From IMG/VR virus record IMGVR_UViG_3300009550_000043, positions 1 to 30,437 of that record: a DNA stretch of 30,437 nt, one strand, 5' to 3'. Below, in pieces: positions 21,435 to 29,679 of the stretch. The number at the start of each line of letters is the position of its first letter. Position 1 is the first letter of the stretch. Position numbers and translations under genes: made by a program. Under the pieces are notes generated by a model. It searched no databases. It had not been told where the DNA came from and worked only from the letters and a program-made list of their open reading frames with translations. Source of the stretch: a virus.

Positions 21435-23129
21435 TTACGAACCACTAATTTCTGAGAATGATACCCCAGAACGTGTAGCTACAAAATTTAAAGTAATAAA
21501 GTTAATAGACCTTGAAGGCTTGATAAAGATATCTGCTACAAATCTGTTAGCATCTATTACTTGACTTGTGTTATTAGTTCCATCACAAACTACTAATGAG
21601 TCTGTAATCCCTCTTCGACCTCTGACGTCTCTCAAGAAAGGCTCAACTAAGTTTTTGAATTGAGCTCTTGTAAATTCGTCATTGAATTCGAATAATTGTG
21701 CTTTTGCTGCTGTTGAAATTGCTTTCTCCAATACAATAAACAATCTTCTTACGTTAATTCTATCAAATGCTGAAGGTCTGCTTAATAAAGTTTTGTCACC
21801 AAATAATATTGTACCTTGTCCAGGTAGTGATACTACAGGGTTAACTCTTGCTTTATAAAGAGCATCTCTGTCTGCTTGAGTAGGATTATAAGCTAGTTTT
21901 GTGACACCAAGTAGTTGTCCACGATTCACACCAGCTGGTGAGAACCATGCATCTGCTACGTTATCAGTGTTTGCACATAAACCAGCAACATGACCAGCGG
22001 CTCCTATATATCTAAATACATCGTTGTATTTGTCATATATGTATAGAGCTCCTGAATCACATGACCCGTATGAGCTTGAAGTTAAAGTATCTGCGAATGC
22101 AATAACATCAGTTGATGGTGTTGCTGAACCTACGCTATCCTCTAAAGGAGGAGATACAAATGCCATACAATCTTTTCTAGCTGTTGCAATAGATATTAAA
22201 TCATTTGCTATAGTATTGGCGCCATTAGCGTCAGGTGTAGCAAACAATAGATTTACATCTACAGTTTCAGCATCTTCGAATTTATCGTATCCAAGTGCAA
22301 TCTCTCCAGTTGTTGGAGCGTTATCGTCGGTTCCACCACCCAATGAGTTATCAATCACAGCGGTATTAGTTGTCATAGCACCGGATTGAGAAGCAACTGT
22401 TTCCCCTGCATCAGTTAATGAAGTATCATGGTCAGCCCACCAAATATACTCGGATTGTGAGTTAATCACATCTTTGTAGAAGTTGGTTGTACCATCAGCC
22501 TTCTTCGCATCTGAACCTTGCGATACAAATGAGAATGTTTCTAATACAGTATTAGGAGTACCAGTTAATGCACCGTCTTCGTCAATTACAGCAACGTGAA
22601 GTTCATCAGCTGCTGAAGTTTTTCCAAGACCGGTTGCAAAGTCTGAAGTACCTGGTTTTTCATCAAATGAACCTTTGAAAGCCCATGAGTTGTAGTTGGA
22701 AGTCGAAACTCCAGCTGTCACCATAGATACCTTGAGACTATTACCTAGTACGCCAGGATATTTTGCTACCCAATTACCTTTACTAAGAGAACCATCGGCG
22801 TAATTATTTTCATAATCTTCGCCATTTTTTACTAATTGTCCGGCTCCATTCGCAGTCGCATTTAAGTGACCTGAAGAAACTCGAACTACTTTCAGTGCAT
22901 TGCCATACTTTAAGAATGATGCTGCAGTGAGAAAGTATTTAGCAGTATTAGAATCCGGTGAACCGAACTTTTCGGCTAGTTCATTTTCTGAACCAACTGT
23001 AATAAGTTCCTCCGTAGGACCCCAATTAAATGAACCTGCGAAACCACCAATAGATGATGATACAGCAGGAATCACGTTAGTGGCGTCAACCTCTTTGATT
23101 TGAACGCCTGGTGATACTAAAAATGCCAT
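21435..23129 (-). CDS. 18: tail sheath protein gp18
   Basis: 564 aa (T4 659). It starts FLVSPGVQIKEVDATNVIPAVSS, typical of contractile sheath proteins, and contains SIGGFAGSFNWGP and the C-terminal sheath core with INVRRLFIVLEKAISTAAK, FEFNDEFTRAQFKNLVEPFL-DVRGRRGI and INFITLNFVATRSG. The middle outer domain is the variable, shorter part. It contracts to drive the tube through the host envelope. It has a good AGAGGA ribosome site and its own late promoter with a leader of about 65 nt. Confidence 0.97.
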   Translation of the reverse strand: MAFLVSPGVQIKEVDATNVIPAVSSSIGGFAGSFNWGPTEELITVGSENELAEKFGSPDSNTAKYFLTAASFLKYGNALKVVRVSSGHLNATANGAGQLVKNGEDYENNYADGSLSKGNWVAKYPGVLGNSLKVSMVTAGVSTSNYNSWAFKGSFDEKPGTSDFATGLGKTSAADELHVAVIDEDGALTGTPNTVLETFSFVSQGSDAKKADGTTNFYKDVINSQSEYIWWADHDTSLTDAGETVASQSGAMTTNTAVIDNSLGGGTDDNAPTTGEIALGYDKFEDAETVDVNLLFATPDANGANTIANDLISIATARKDCMAFVSPPLEDSVGSATPSTDVIAFADTLTSSSYGSCDSGALYIYDKYNDVFRYIGAAGHVAGLCANTDNVADAWFSPAGVNRGQLLGVTKLAYNPTQADRDALYKARVNPVVSLPGQGTILFGDKTLLSRPSAFDRINVRRLFIVLEKAISTAAKAQLFEFNDEFTRAQFKNLVEPFLRDVRGRRGITDSLVVCDGTNNTSQVIDANRFVADIFIKPSRSINFITLNFVATRSGVSFSEISGS

Positions 23130-23197
23130 CGCTTTGTCCTCTGTTTTTTATTGAGTTAGTTAATATGATACATAATACGTTTATTTTCAATCATTAT

Positions 23198-23205
23198 TAT
23201 TTATA
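23198..23205 (-). promoter_or_regulatory. T4-type late promoter for gp18-gp19
   Basis: TATAAATA on the minus strand in the 81-bp gap between the RimK-like gene and gp18. Confidence 0.7.
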
Positions 23206-23210
23206 ATATT

Positions 23211-24641
23211 TTAGTCTTTAGTGTAAGCGTCATCTTTACCGGCATAATCGCTAACTACGAATTTTCGGTTTGGATGTACTGAGACCCTCAATTTGGTCAT
23301 AGTTTTACGATTAACTAACATTTCAGATGCAGTATCTTTCTCAGTTAACCCTAATTCTATTACATATTTTCTATTATTAAAAGTAATTCCATGTTCTACA
23401 ACAGGTCTTGTATCAAAATCTTTCTTACCTCTTTTAGGTTCGGATATATCTACTATCTCGCTTTCAAACTTTAATCCATTCTTTTCCCATTTAGCCATAT
23501 CACCATCAACTTCTAATTTATCTACATGTAGCATAGTTGCTGAGGCTGAATTACCTGTATCAAACTTAGCTCGAATAAGATTGTTTTCCATTCCATCTAG
23601 TTTGATTGATTCAATGAATCCTACTTCTTTTCTCATCATAGGTCTTCTATTTTCTTCTAATAATAACCTATCAATAACTTTTCCAAGTACTAATTCATCT
23701 TTTATTTTCTTAGTTGGTTCACCTTCTTCGTCATATCCCATAAAATGAGAACGAATACCAGGTGAACCATTTACTTCAAGTACATATATATTCTTACCAA
23801 TTTTACAATGGTCAACACCACAATATACAGCACCAGATGTTCTGGCTGCTTCTACAATTACGTGTTTTTCTTCATCGGTTAAAACATAAGGCTCTGTATC
23901 GGCTCCTAAATGTACATTATTTCTAAATTCTTTTGTGTCTCTTTTAATTCTTTCAGCTGCTCCAATGATTTCTCCATTTACTACAAGAGTTCTTATATCT
24001 GATTTAATATCAAAAAATTCTTGTATTAAAAGGTCAGCATCAAATTTCCATAATGATTGACAAACTGATGTTAAGGATGCCATATCATTTACTTTCGATA
24101 CACCAACACCCTGTGTACCTGTTAATGTTTTTATAATTACTGGGAATTTACCACCAACTCTTTTATGAGAATCTTCAATTGATTTAACATTATTCACAAT
24201 TGCTGTTCTTGGAATTGGTACATTATTTCTTTCTAATGCTAATGATGATGCCATTTTATTATCACATAATAACATAGATTCTAAATCATTAACTAAGAAA
24301 AATCCGATTGTTTGCATAGATGATACTAAGGCTTGTGCTGTCATTGATTGTATAGCTCCGGCCCTTACAAATATAATTGAGTTATGTATATTTACAGCAA
24401 TACTAGTATCCTCACCATCTATATTTCTTAATTTAACTTCACCAATTTCAACATCCGATGATGTAATATAAGCTTCAGTAATATCAACAAGAGTATGTTT
24501 TATTCCTCTCTTCTTAGCAACTTTCTGAATTAAATCCGCAAAGGTTCCTTCCTCATCACTAAGGCCAAGTACAACTATTTCAAGCTCGCTAGGCTTGAGC
24601 TCTTCTTCTTTTTCTACTAAAAATTCTGTGAACCTTTCCAT
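23211..24641 (-). CDS. RimK-like ATP-grasp ligase fused to a RimB/retropepsin-like domain
   Basis: 476 aa. Residues about 20-330 form a RimK-type ATP-grasp ligase: DNKMASSLALERNNVPIPRT, VIIKTLTGTQGVGVSKV (nucleotide-binding Lys and glycine-rich loop), GVDHCK and the metal-binding LEVNGSPG (288-295). Residues about 338-476 resemble the retropepsin-like "ATP-dependent zinc protease" family (PF05618, RimB-like): IRAKFDTGNSAS with D361-T-G, then FDTRPVVEHGITFNNRKYVIELGLTEK and MLVNRKTM. RimK adds glutamates to protein C termini (ribosomal S6 in bacteria) and RimB-type proteins are encoded with RimK in some bacteria; here both are one chain. It lies between gp17 and gp18, overlapping gp17 by 25 bp. 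Substrate unknown: ribosome or virion protein are both possible. Confidence 0.88.
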   Translation of the reverse strand: MERFTEFLVEKEEELKPSELEIVVLGLSDEEGTFADLIQKVAKKRGIKHTLVDITEAYITSSDVEIGEVKLRNIDGEDTSIAVNIHNSIIFVRAGAIQSMTAQALVSSMQTIGFFLVNDLESMLLCDNKMASSLALERNNVPIPRTAIVNNVKSIEDSHKRVGGKFPVIIKTLTGTQGVGVSKVNDMASLTSVCQSLWKFDADLLIQEFFDIKSDIRTLVVNGEIIGAAERIKRDTKEFRNNVHLGADTEPYVLTDEEKHVIVEAARTSGAVYCGVDHCKIGKNIYVLEVNGSPGIRSHFMGYDEEGEPTKKIKDELVLGKVIDRLLLEENRRPMMRKEVGFIESIKLDGMENNLIRAKFDTGNSASATMLHVDKLEVDGDMAKWEKNGLKFESEIVDISEPKRGKKDFDTRPVVEHGITFNNRKYVIELGLTEKDTASEMLVNRKTMTKLRVSVHPNRKFVVSDYAGKDDAYTKD

Positions 24642-26233
24642 ACTCTCTCTTCAAACCAAATATTTCCATCTTGGTCTCTAGTATATTTATTAGCGTTAAC
24701 ATTCTCCTCTGTGGTAAATCCAAATGGAAGCATGTCATCTTGTATTTCTTTTAACCTTTCCTTATATAACATATTTTTCATATCAATATTAGTTAATGAT
24801 TGGAATACATCAGTTGTAGTAAACCAAGCAAATAAAACTAAGTTCATCATTAAATCATCGTGGTTAGGTGCTATAGCCATAAATGAACTTCCCCTTGAAA
24901 CAAAGGTACTCATTTCAACTATAGTTTGTGCATCATATATAATCAGCTTATTCTGCTCAATCAGGTCTTTTATACCTGAGCATCCAATACGCTTAACTCT
25001 TCTAGTCATTGTCACACCAATCGCGTTGGCTTTAATACTAGATTCAACAAACACGTTTTCATATTCTAAATCATAATATAAACCATTACAAACTACAGCA
25101 CCTTGGTCATTACTTTCCACCACAACGTAAGCTTCATTATATAAGTTGGCATACTTATATATAATATCAGGTAATAGCATCGGAGATATATTATTATCTC
25201 TAAATACAGCTACCTGCTCAAAAGGCGTAGTGCTTACATCGATTATATTAAATGTACTATAATCTTGATTTCTACCCTTCGATACATCCACGGTCATAAT
25301 ATACTCATGTTCCTTAACAGGATTTTTGTATATTAAACACCTTTCATTTACAAACTCTGGGTCTACACTTTTTTGGCTCAATAAAGCATCAGCCGCTATG
25401 AGTGTATTCCCTCGCCCATGGAAAGTATTACCAAATTCTTGTTCGAACTGTAATTTGGATGTATTATTTACAGTTTGTTCTTTCCATTTTTCATCTCTTC
25501 CTGGTACATCCCACCAATCCACTCTAAAAGATTTAAAGTCATTTGTTTTTTGTACCGCACCCTCCCAGAGTTTATGATAAACATTACCTATCCCGTTTGC
25601 TGTTGAGCAAATAATGATTTGAGTATCTTTACCTGCTGTCACAACTGGATAAGTAGAAGTATAGAATTGTGCATCGTTATCTACAAATGCAAACTCATCT
25701 AGGAAAAGAAGATTAACTGACAAACCCCTAATGGAACTTGCAGATGTAGCATTAGCCACAATCTTTGAGTTATTACTAAACTCTATACTTCCCTTATTCA
25801 AAGCCTTACATCCTGGTTGAAGAAAGTAAGGCAAATTTTCTAATGCTAACGTTATCCTTGCTAACATTTCTCTTGCAATGGCTCCTTTATTAGCTAATAT
25901 AGCAATTGTTTTCTCTGGGTGAAAACACGCATACCATAAAAGATATACCACTGATGATATTGATTTACCACTTTGTCTGCAAGCTAAAACAATACTAAAT
26001 CTATTATCATTAAAATGTTTAAACATCTTTTCTTGATATGGATATAATTCAAATGGAACTAATCCTTCATCAAGAGATATTATCTTTACATATTCTCTTG
26101 CAAAATAAGATGGGTCTTTCATACACTTTTTATATTCGAGTACTTCTTCTTTCGTAAAAGAAGTTTCAACTCCATCTCTTTTTACGAGGTGATTACCTAA
26201 ATAACCAAACTCGTTATTTTTGACTCTCTGCAT
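24617..26233 (-). CDS. 17: terminase large subunit gp17
   Basis: 538 aa (T4 610). ATPase motifs: YPYQEKM upstream, Walker A CRQSGKS (85-91), Walker B LLFLDEF (175-181) and the coupling CSTANG. The C-terminal RNase H-like nuclease shows MTVDVSKGRNQD, VVESNDQGAV and NHDDLMMNLVLFAW with its acidic residues. It pumps and cuts DNA at the portal. It overlaps gp16 by 20 bp upstream and the RimK-like gene downstream. Confidence 0.97.
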   Translation of the reverse strand: MQRVKNNEFGYLGNHLVKRDGVETSFTKEEVLEYKKCMKDPSYFAREYVKIISLDEGLVPFELYPYQEKMFKHFNDNRFSIVLACRQSGKSISSVVYLLWYACFHPEKTIAILANKGAIAREMLARITLALENLPYFLQPGCKALNKGSIEFSNNSKIVANATSASSIRGLSVNLLFLDEFAFVDNDAQFYTSTYPVVTAGKDTQIIICSTANGIGNVYHKLWEGAVQKTNDFKSFRVDWWDVPGRDEKWKEQTVNNTSKLQFEQEFGNTFHGRGNTLIAADALLSQKSVDPEFVNERCLIYKNPVKEHEYIMTVDVSKGRNQDYSTFNIIDVSTTPFEQVAVFRDNNISPMLLPDIIYKYANLYNEAYVVVESNDQGAVVCNGLYYDLEYENVFVESSIKANAIGVTMTRRVKRIGCSGIKDLIEQNKLIIYDAQTIVEMSTFVSRGSSFMAIAPNHDDLMMNLVLFAWFTTTDVFQSLTNIDMKNMLYKERLKEIQDDMLPFGFTTEENVNANKYTRDQDGNIWFEERVWKGSQNF

Positions 26234-26624
26234 CGATTACATTATCCTTAGTATCTAATAACATTCTTTGAAGGTCTGTACTACTGCCCACGAAAACATT
26301 ATTATTTGTCACTTCTCGATTAACTTTATCTTCTTTTTTATTTTGTAAATCGTCTTTATCTTTTTGAAGTTTCATTAACTTCTCAGTTGTATCACCTAAA
26401 TCTTTTATTGTTTTAGATAATACCTCAAATGCTCGCGGGTGCTCGCTCTCGCGCGCGAGCTCAGCTAGAACATCTAAAGAACTGGTACCAGTTCTTATTA
26501 AATCTTTATAAGTTGCTCTTGAAAATTCATAATCATCTTTTATATCTTTATCTACGATAGGACGATTAGGAATCTTTTTTGGAAGATTTTTATCCAGAGC
26601 TTTCATCATTTTATCTTTTTTCAT
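26214..26624 (-). CDS. 16: terminase small subunit gp16
   Basis: 136 aa (T4 164). Helical protein with DDYEFSRATYKDLIRTGTSSLDVLAELARESEHPRAFEVLS followed by a central coiled coil (KTIKDLGDTTEKLMKLQKDKDDLQNK), the layout of T4 gp16, and VFVGSSTDLQRML near the C terminus. It recognises phage DNA and stimulates the gp17 ATPase. Its ATG overlaps the gp15 stop by one base. A very GC-rich palindrome lies inside the gene at 26448-26459. Confidence 0.92.
   Translation of the reverse strand: MKKDKMMKALDKNLPKKIPNRPIVDKDIKDDYEFSRATYKDLIRTGTSSLDVLAELARESEHPRAFEVLSKTIKDLGDTTEKLMKLQKDKDDLQNKKEDKVNREVTNNNVFVGSSTDLQRMLLDTKDNVIDAESQK
26448..26459. other. GC-only-core palindrome in gene 16
   Basis: Perfect 12-bp palindrome CTCGCGCGCGAG inside the gp16 coding sequence, within about 30 bp of unusually GC-rich DNA in an otherwise AT-rich phage. 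In T4 a packaging-initiation (pac-like) site has been placed in gene 16, so a recognition role is possible. Confidence 0.4.
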
Positions 26625-27712
26625 TATGTGACTATATCTATTCTTCCACCCATACCACTATGGTTTGCACAATAGTAGTAAAGTACAGATGGTGTGTTAT
26701 CATCTATTACAATTGTATTTGACCCTGAAGCTTCGGTTGTTCCAGTTTCATATTTAGTTCCACCATTGTGTGTTCCATCAGATGTAGTAGAAAAATTAAG
26801 TGGGTGAGCTGTTGGGAAATTAAATTGATAAGTTCCACCTCTTTGGAATGAGAACCCAGCTTGTTGAGTGGTATTCCAATAATAGGCATTACCGGTACCA
26901 TATTGTTTAGCTGCCACTGTTAGTGTATATACTGACAATCCAGTCTGTTCGTTTTGTCCGCCACCATCAATTACAGTTGTGACTGTATAATTATCATCTG
27001 CATCAGCTTCAGTTTGTGTGACTCTAATATCCATTTCTTCTAATATTTCTGTACCACTTACATTATTATTTAAATCTATATTTACTTCTCTTATTATACC
27101 TGTGTTTGAAGCTGGGCCATAGAATTTCATTTTCATTGTGAAATCTAATTGATAGGTTAATACTCTTCTACTAGTATAATCACCTTCATATTCATCAGCA
27201 ATACTAACACCACTTAATACGATAGGAACATCTTGTTTTAATGTTGTCCAACCATCAATTGGTTTTATTGTGACTGTATACTCAGGCTGAAAATATGGAA
27301 GTATTTGTTCCATAATTTGTAAACCATCATCTTGGTTTTTAGCTAATATAAACAATGACATACCAATATCATAGGTTGTATAATGTTTAATTAATTTTTT
27401 CTTATTTACATCTGAAGCATTTGTTTCTGAAACCGCAGCTTTCTTAGTTAATCTTTGAGCTGAATCTAATGATAAGGAAGTTATTTCAAAAGCCATCCTT
27501 GGTAATTTAATTGCCATGTTAGCATCAGCACCAGTTTCGTTATCTAATCTTGATAAGAACTTTTGCTTAGGACCATAAGCTAATGGTACTTTCATAGTAT
27601 TAATAATATTACCAGAAGAATTTCTTCTTACAACTTTCATATTATTAAACAATGTACCAAATACGGCCACTGATTTTCTCATTGTTGCATGATAGAACGG
27701 GTCACCAAACAT
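26624..27712 (-). CDS. 15: tail terminator gp15 with C-terminal cupredoxin-like domain
   Basis: 362 aa, against 272 for T4 gp15. Residues 1 to about 230 look like gp15: MFGDPFYHATMRKSVAVFGTLFNN, then PRMAFEITSLSLDSAQRLTK and MSLFILAKNQDDGLQIMEQILPYF. gp15 caps the sheath and joins the tail to the neck. Residues about 262-362 are an added domain with YQFNFPTAHPLNFSTTSDGTHNGG and a C-terminal YYYCANHSGMGG. The spacing H303, C348, H351, M354 is that of a type-1 copper (plastocyanin-like) site. Similar HPL...YYYC-NHSGMGG modules occur in other marine phage proteins as I recall. A likely displayed domain on the virion; copper binding is inference. Confidence 0.9.
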   Translation of the reverse strand: MFGDPFYHATMRKSVAVFGTLFNNMKVVRRNSSGNIINTMKVPLAYGPKQKFLSRLDNETGADANMAIKLPRMAFEITSLSLDSAQRLTKKAAVSETNASDVNKKKLIKHYTTYDIGMSLFILAKNQDDGLQIMEQILPYFQPEYTVTIKPIDGWTTLKQDVPIVLSGVSIADEYEGDYTSRRVLTYQLDFTMKMKFYGPASNTGIIREVNIDLNNNVSGTEILEEMDIRVTQTEADADDNYTVTTVIDGGGQNEQTGLSVYTLTVAAKQYGTGNAYYWNTTQQAGFSFQRGGTYQFNFPTAHPLNFSTTSDGTHNGGTKYETGTTEASGSNTIVIDDNTPSVLYYYCANHSGMGGRIDIVT

Positions 27713-28665
27713 TAGTATGTCTCCGATGGGTCGCCAAATGGATTGACCTCTGAAAAGTCTAAGAATCCATCAGCTACTGTTTCAAAATCTATATTTTGAG
27801 CACTTGCATCGTCAGCCCAAGCTATATTTTGTGTATCTGTTAAATCATTAAATATTGTGGATATACTACCGGTAGCTCCTGAATCTATCCCTATAACTGT
27901 ATTACCTGCAGTTGCTAAAAATTCTCTATACTCTGTTGTACCAGTAATCTGTATTTGGTCTACAAACACTCTTTCCTGATTAGCTGATATTTTAGTTCTT
28001 TGTACTATTTCTCCTGTTATAATAATATTAGGTGTTACGTTTGAATCTAAAATTTGCCTTACTCTCTCACCAACTTCTAAATATGTATTATCTTGTTGTA
28101 GTGATATATCAAATGCTGTTTGATAATTTTCATTTGCTAAGTCATCTATTCCTTCTATTTCTGTATCAAAATCTTCTCCAGAATATTCGAATAATTCTGT
28201 AGTTAATTTATAAACAGGTAAATTAGATAATTGATAAAATGGTTTGTCATCTTCAACAAACATAATTTCGAAGAACTTATTTGTCATTGGCATGAATAAC
28301 AAATCGCCTTCTCTAGGTTTTGGATTTATATCACCACTATATGATGTATCAGAAGCTGCAACTCTTCGTTCCCAGATTTTACGTGATATTACAAATTCAG
28401 CTTGGTCACGTATTTCTAATCCAAACTTAGAGTATAAATCTACAGTATTATTAAATCCATCTATATTTTCGAGGTATGCTTCAATAAGATATGCATCATC
28501 AAATTTAGATGCTGGGTCTTCATCTAATATGGCATCTCTATTAATAAGAGTACGAGGAATGTAATAAACATCCTGTCCAAATATCTTTAGAGACTCTATA
28601 ATCAGGTCTTCGTATAGGTTTTGTTCGGTCCTTACTGCCTGACTAAAATAAACGTTTCTAGGCAT
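27712..28665 (-). CDS. 14: neck protein gp14
   Basis: 317 aa (T4 256). The start MPRNVYFSQAVRTEQNLYEDLIIESLKIFGQDVYYIPR and the RKIWERRVAASD and PREGDLLFMP segments match gp14 of T4-like phages. gp14 and gp13 form the neck that closes the filled head and receives the tail. The C-terminal 100 residues include a variable section (GNTVIGIDSGATGSIS) that accounts for the extra length. Its stop overlaps the gp15 ATG by one base. Confidence 0.93.
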   Translation of the reverse strand: MPRNVYFSQAVRTEQNLYEDLIIESLKIFGQDVYYIPRTLINRDAILDEDPASKFDDAYLIEAYLENIDGFNNTVDLYSKFGLEIRDQAEFVISRKIWERRVAASDTSYSGDINPKPREGDLLFMPMTNKFFEIMFVEDDKPFYQLSNLPVYKLTTELFEYSGEDFDTEIEGIDDLANENYQTAFDISLQQDNTYLEVGERVRQILDSNVTPNIIITGEIVQRTKISANQERVFVDQIQITGTTEYREFLATAGNTVIGIDSGATGSISTIFNDLTDTQNIAWADDASAQNIDFETVADGFLDFSEVNPFGDPSETY

Positions 28666-28668
28666 AGT

Positions 28669-29643
28669 TTACCCCGAGAAAAAATCAACTGGTCTTTCCC
28701 AATTCAATCTTGCTTCTTCTTCTAATAATGTTATTTCTTCTTTGGCATCATCAAATAATTGACGTCCATTAAATGCAACACCACCCGGCATTTGCATTCC
28801 CTCAAATTTTAATAGGTTTTGGCCCCATTGCCTTTTAATTAAAGCAGTAGCATATTTCTTTAAATAATAATCATTGTATATATCAGTATAAGTTGCTGGG
28901 TCTATAACCCTTATACATTCAATAACCATATACTCATCTGGTAAAACTTCTTCATCCCAATCCATGAATATTTCTAATGTATTTCTATGACGATTAAAAT
29001 CTATGTGTTTTTGGTCTGAATCAATCACTTTATCTAATAAATCTAAATATTCCATACTCATTACGTATTCAGCTAAACTTCCCATAAAGCCAAGGTTATA
29101 CATATCGTGTAAATGTATTTGATATCTTACATCGAACATATCGCTTGAGGATACATCATCTCTTATTGGCATTACTCTAACAACGTCGGTAATTAAACTA
29201 TTAATTGGTATATAACGATTCTCTATATCACCCTTAGATATTCCATTTGCTGCAATTGTACCTGTAGCTCCTGACGTTCCACCAGTAATTACATCACCAA
29301 CTTGAAATGCTATATTAGAATCTACTAATGCGTTATATCTTAACTTAGTAGTACTTGTGACTGAATCGATAACAGCCTTTGCACCGGATGTTCCACCTGT
29401 AATAGTTTCTCCTTTTACAAATGTACCATTTGAAGCAGCTGCTGTTGTTAATTCTGAGTTTGTGACTTTATGTTTTAAATAGAATTTTTCTGTAGCATCA
29501 TCATGATATGTTTGCCAATATTGAATAGCTTCATCTACTCTATCGTCCAACTGGTCATCATCAACATTAATTTCTATCACTGGGAAACCCAGTTGACGTA
29601 AACAATAATCTTTAAATGTGTCTTTACTATTTGGCGCTGCCAT
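28669..29643 (-). CDS. 13: neck protein gp13 with repeat insertion
   Basis: 324 aa (T4 309). It starts with the gp13-like FKDYCLRQLGFPVIEINVDDDQLDDRVDEAIQYWQTYH and continues with YQIHLHDMYNLGF, SMEYLDLLDKVI and NFNRHRN-like FNRHRNTLEIFMDWDEE. Residues about 68-135 are an insertion with two copies of a G-(E/D)-x-I-T-G-G-T-S-G-A motif, a small beta repeat seen in many marine phage structural proteins. It starts after a late promoter and an AGGAAAGGA ribosome site. Confidence 0.94.
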   Translation of the reverse strand: MAAPNSKDTFKDYCLRQLGFPVIEINVDDDQLDDRVDEAIQYWQTYHDDATEKFYLKHKVTNSELTTAAASNGTFVKGETITGGTSGAKAVIDSVTSTTKLRYNALVDSNIAFQVGDVITGGTSGATGTIAANGISKGDIENRYIPINSLITDVVRVMPIRDDVSSSDMFDVRYQIHLHDMYNLGFMGSLAEYVMSMEYLDLLDKVIDSDQKHIDFNRHRNTLEIFMDWDEEVLPDEYMVIECIRVIDPATYTDIYNDYYLKKYATALIKRQWGQNLLKFEGMQMPGGVAFNGRQLFDDAKEEITLLEEEARLNWERPVDFFSG

Positions 29644-29666
29644 TATATTCCTTTCCTATTATATTC

Positions 29667-29674
29667 TATTTATA
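29667..29674 (-). promoter_or_regulatory. T4-type late promoter for gp13-14-15-16-17
   Basis: TATAAATA on the minus strand, 5 bp after the stop of the fibre-like gene and about 23 bp before the gp13 ATG. The genes downstream overlap or nearly touch as far as the RimK-like gene, so one late transcript probably covers all. Confidence 0.72.
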
Positions 29675-29679
29675 AGAGT

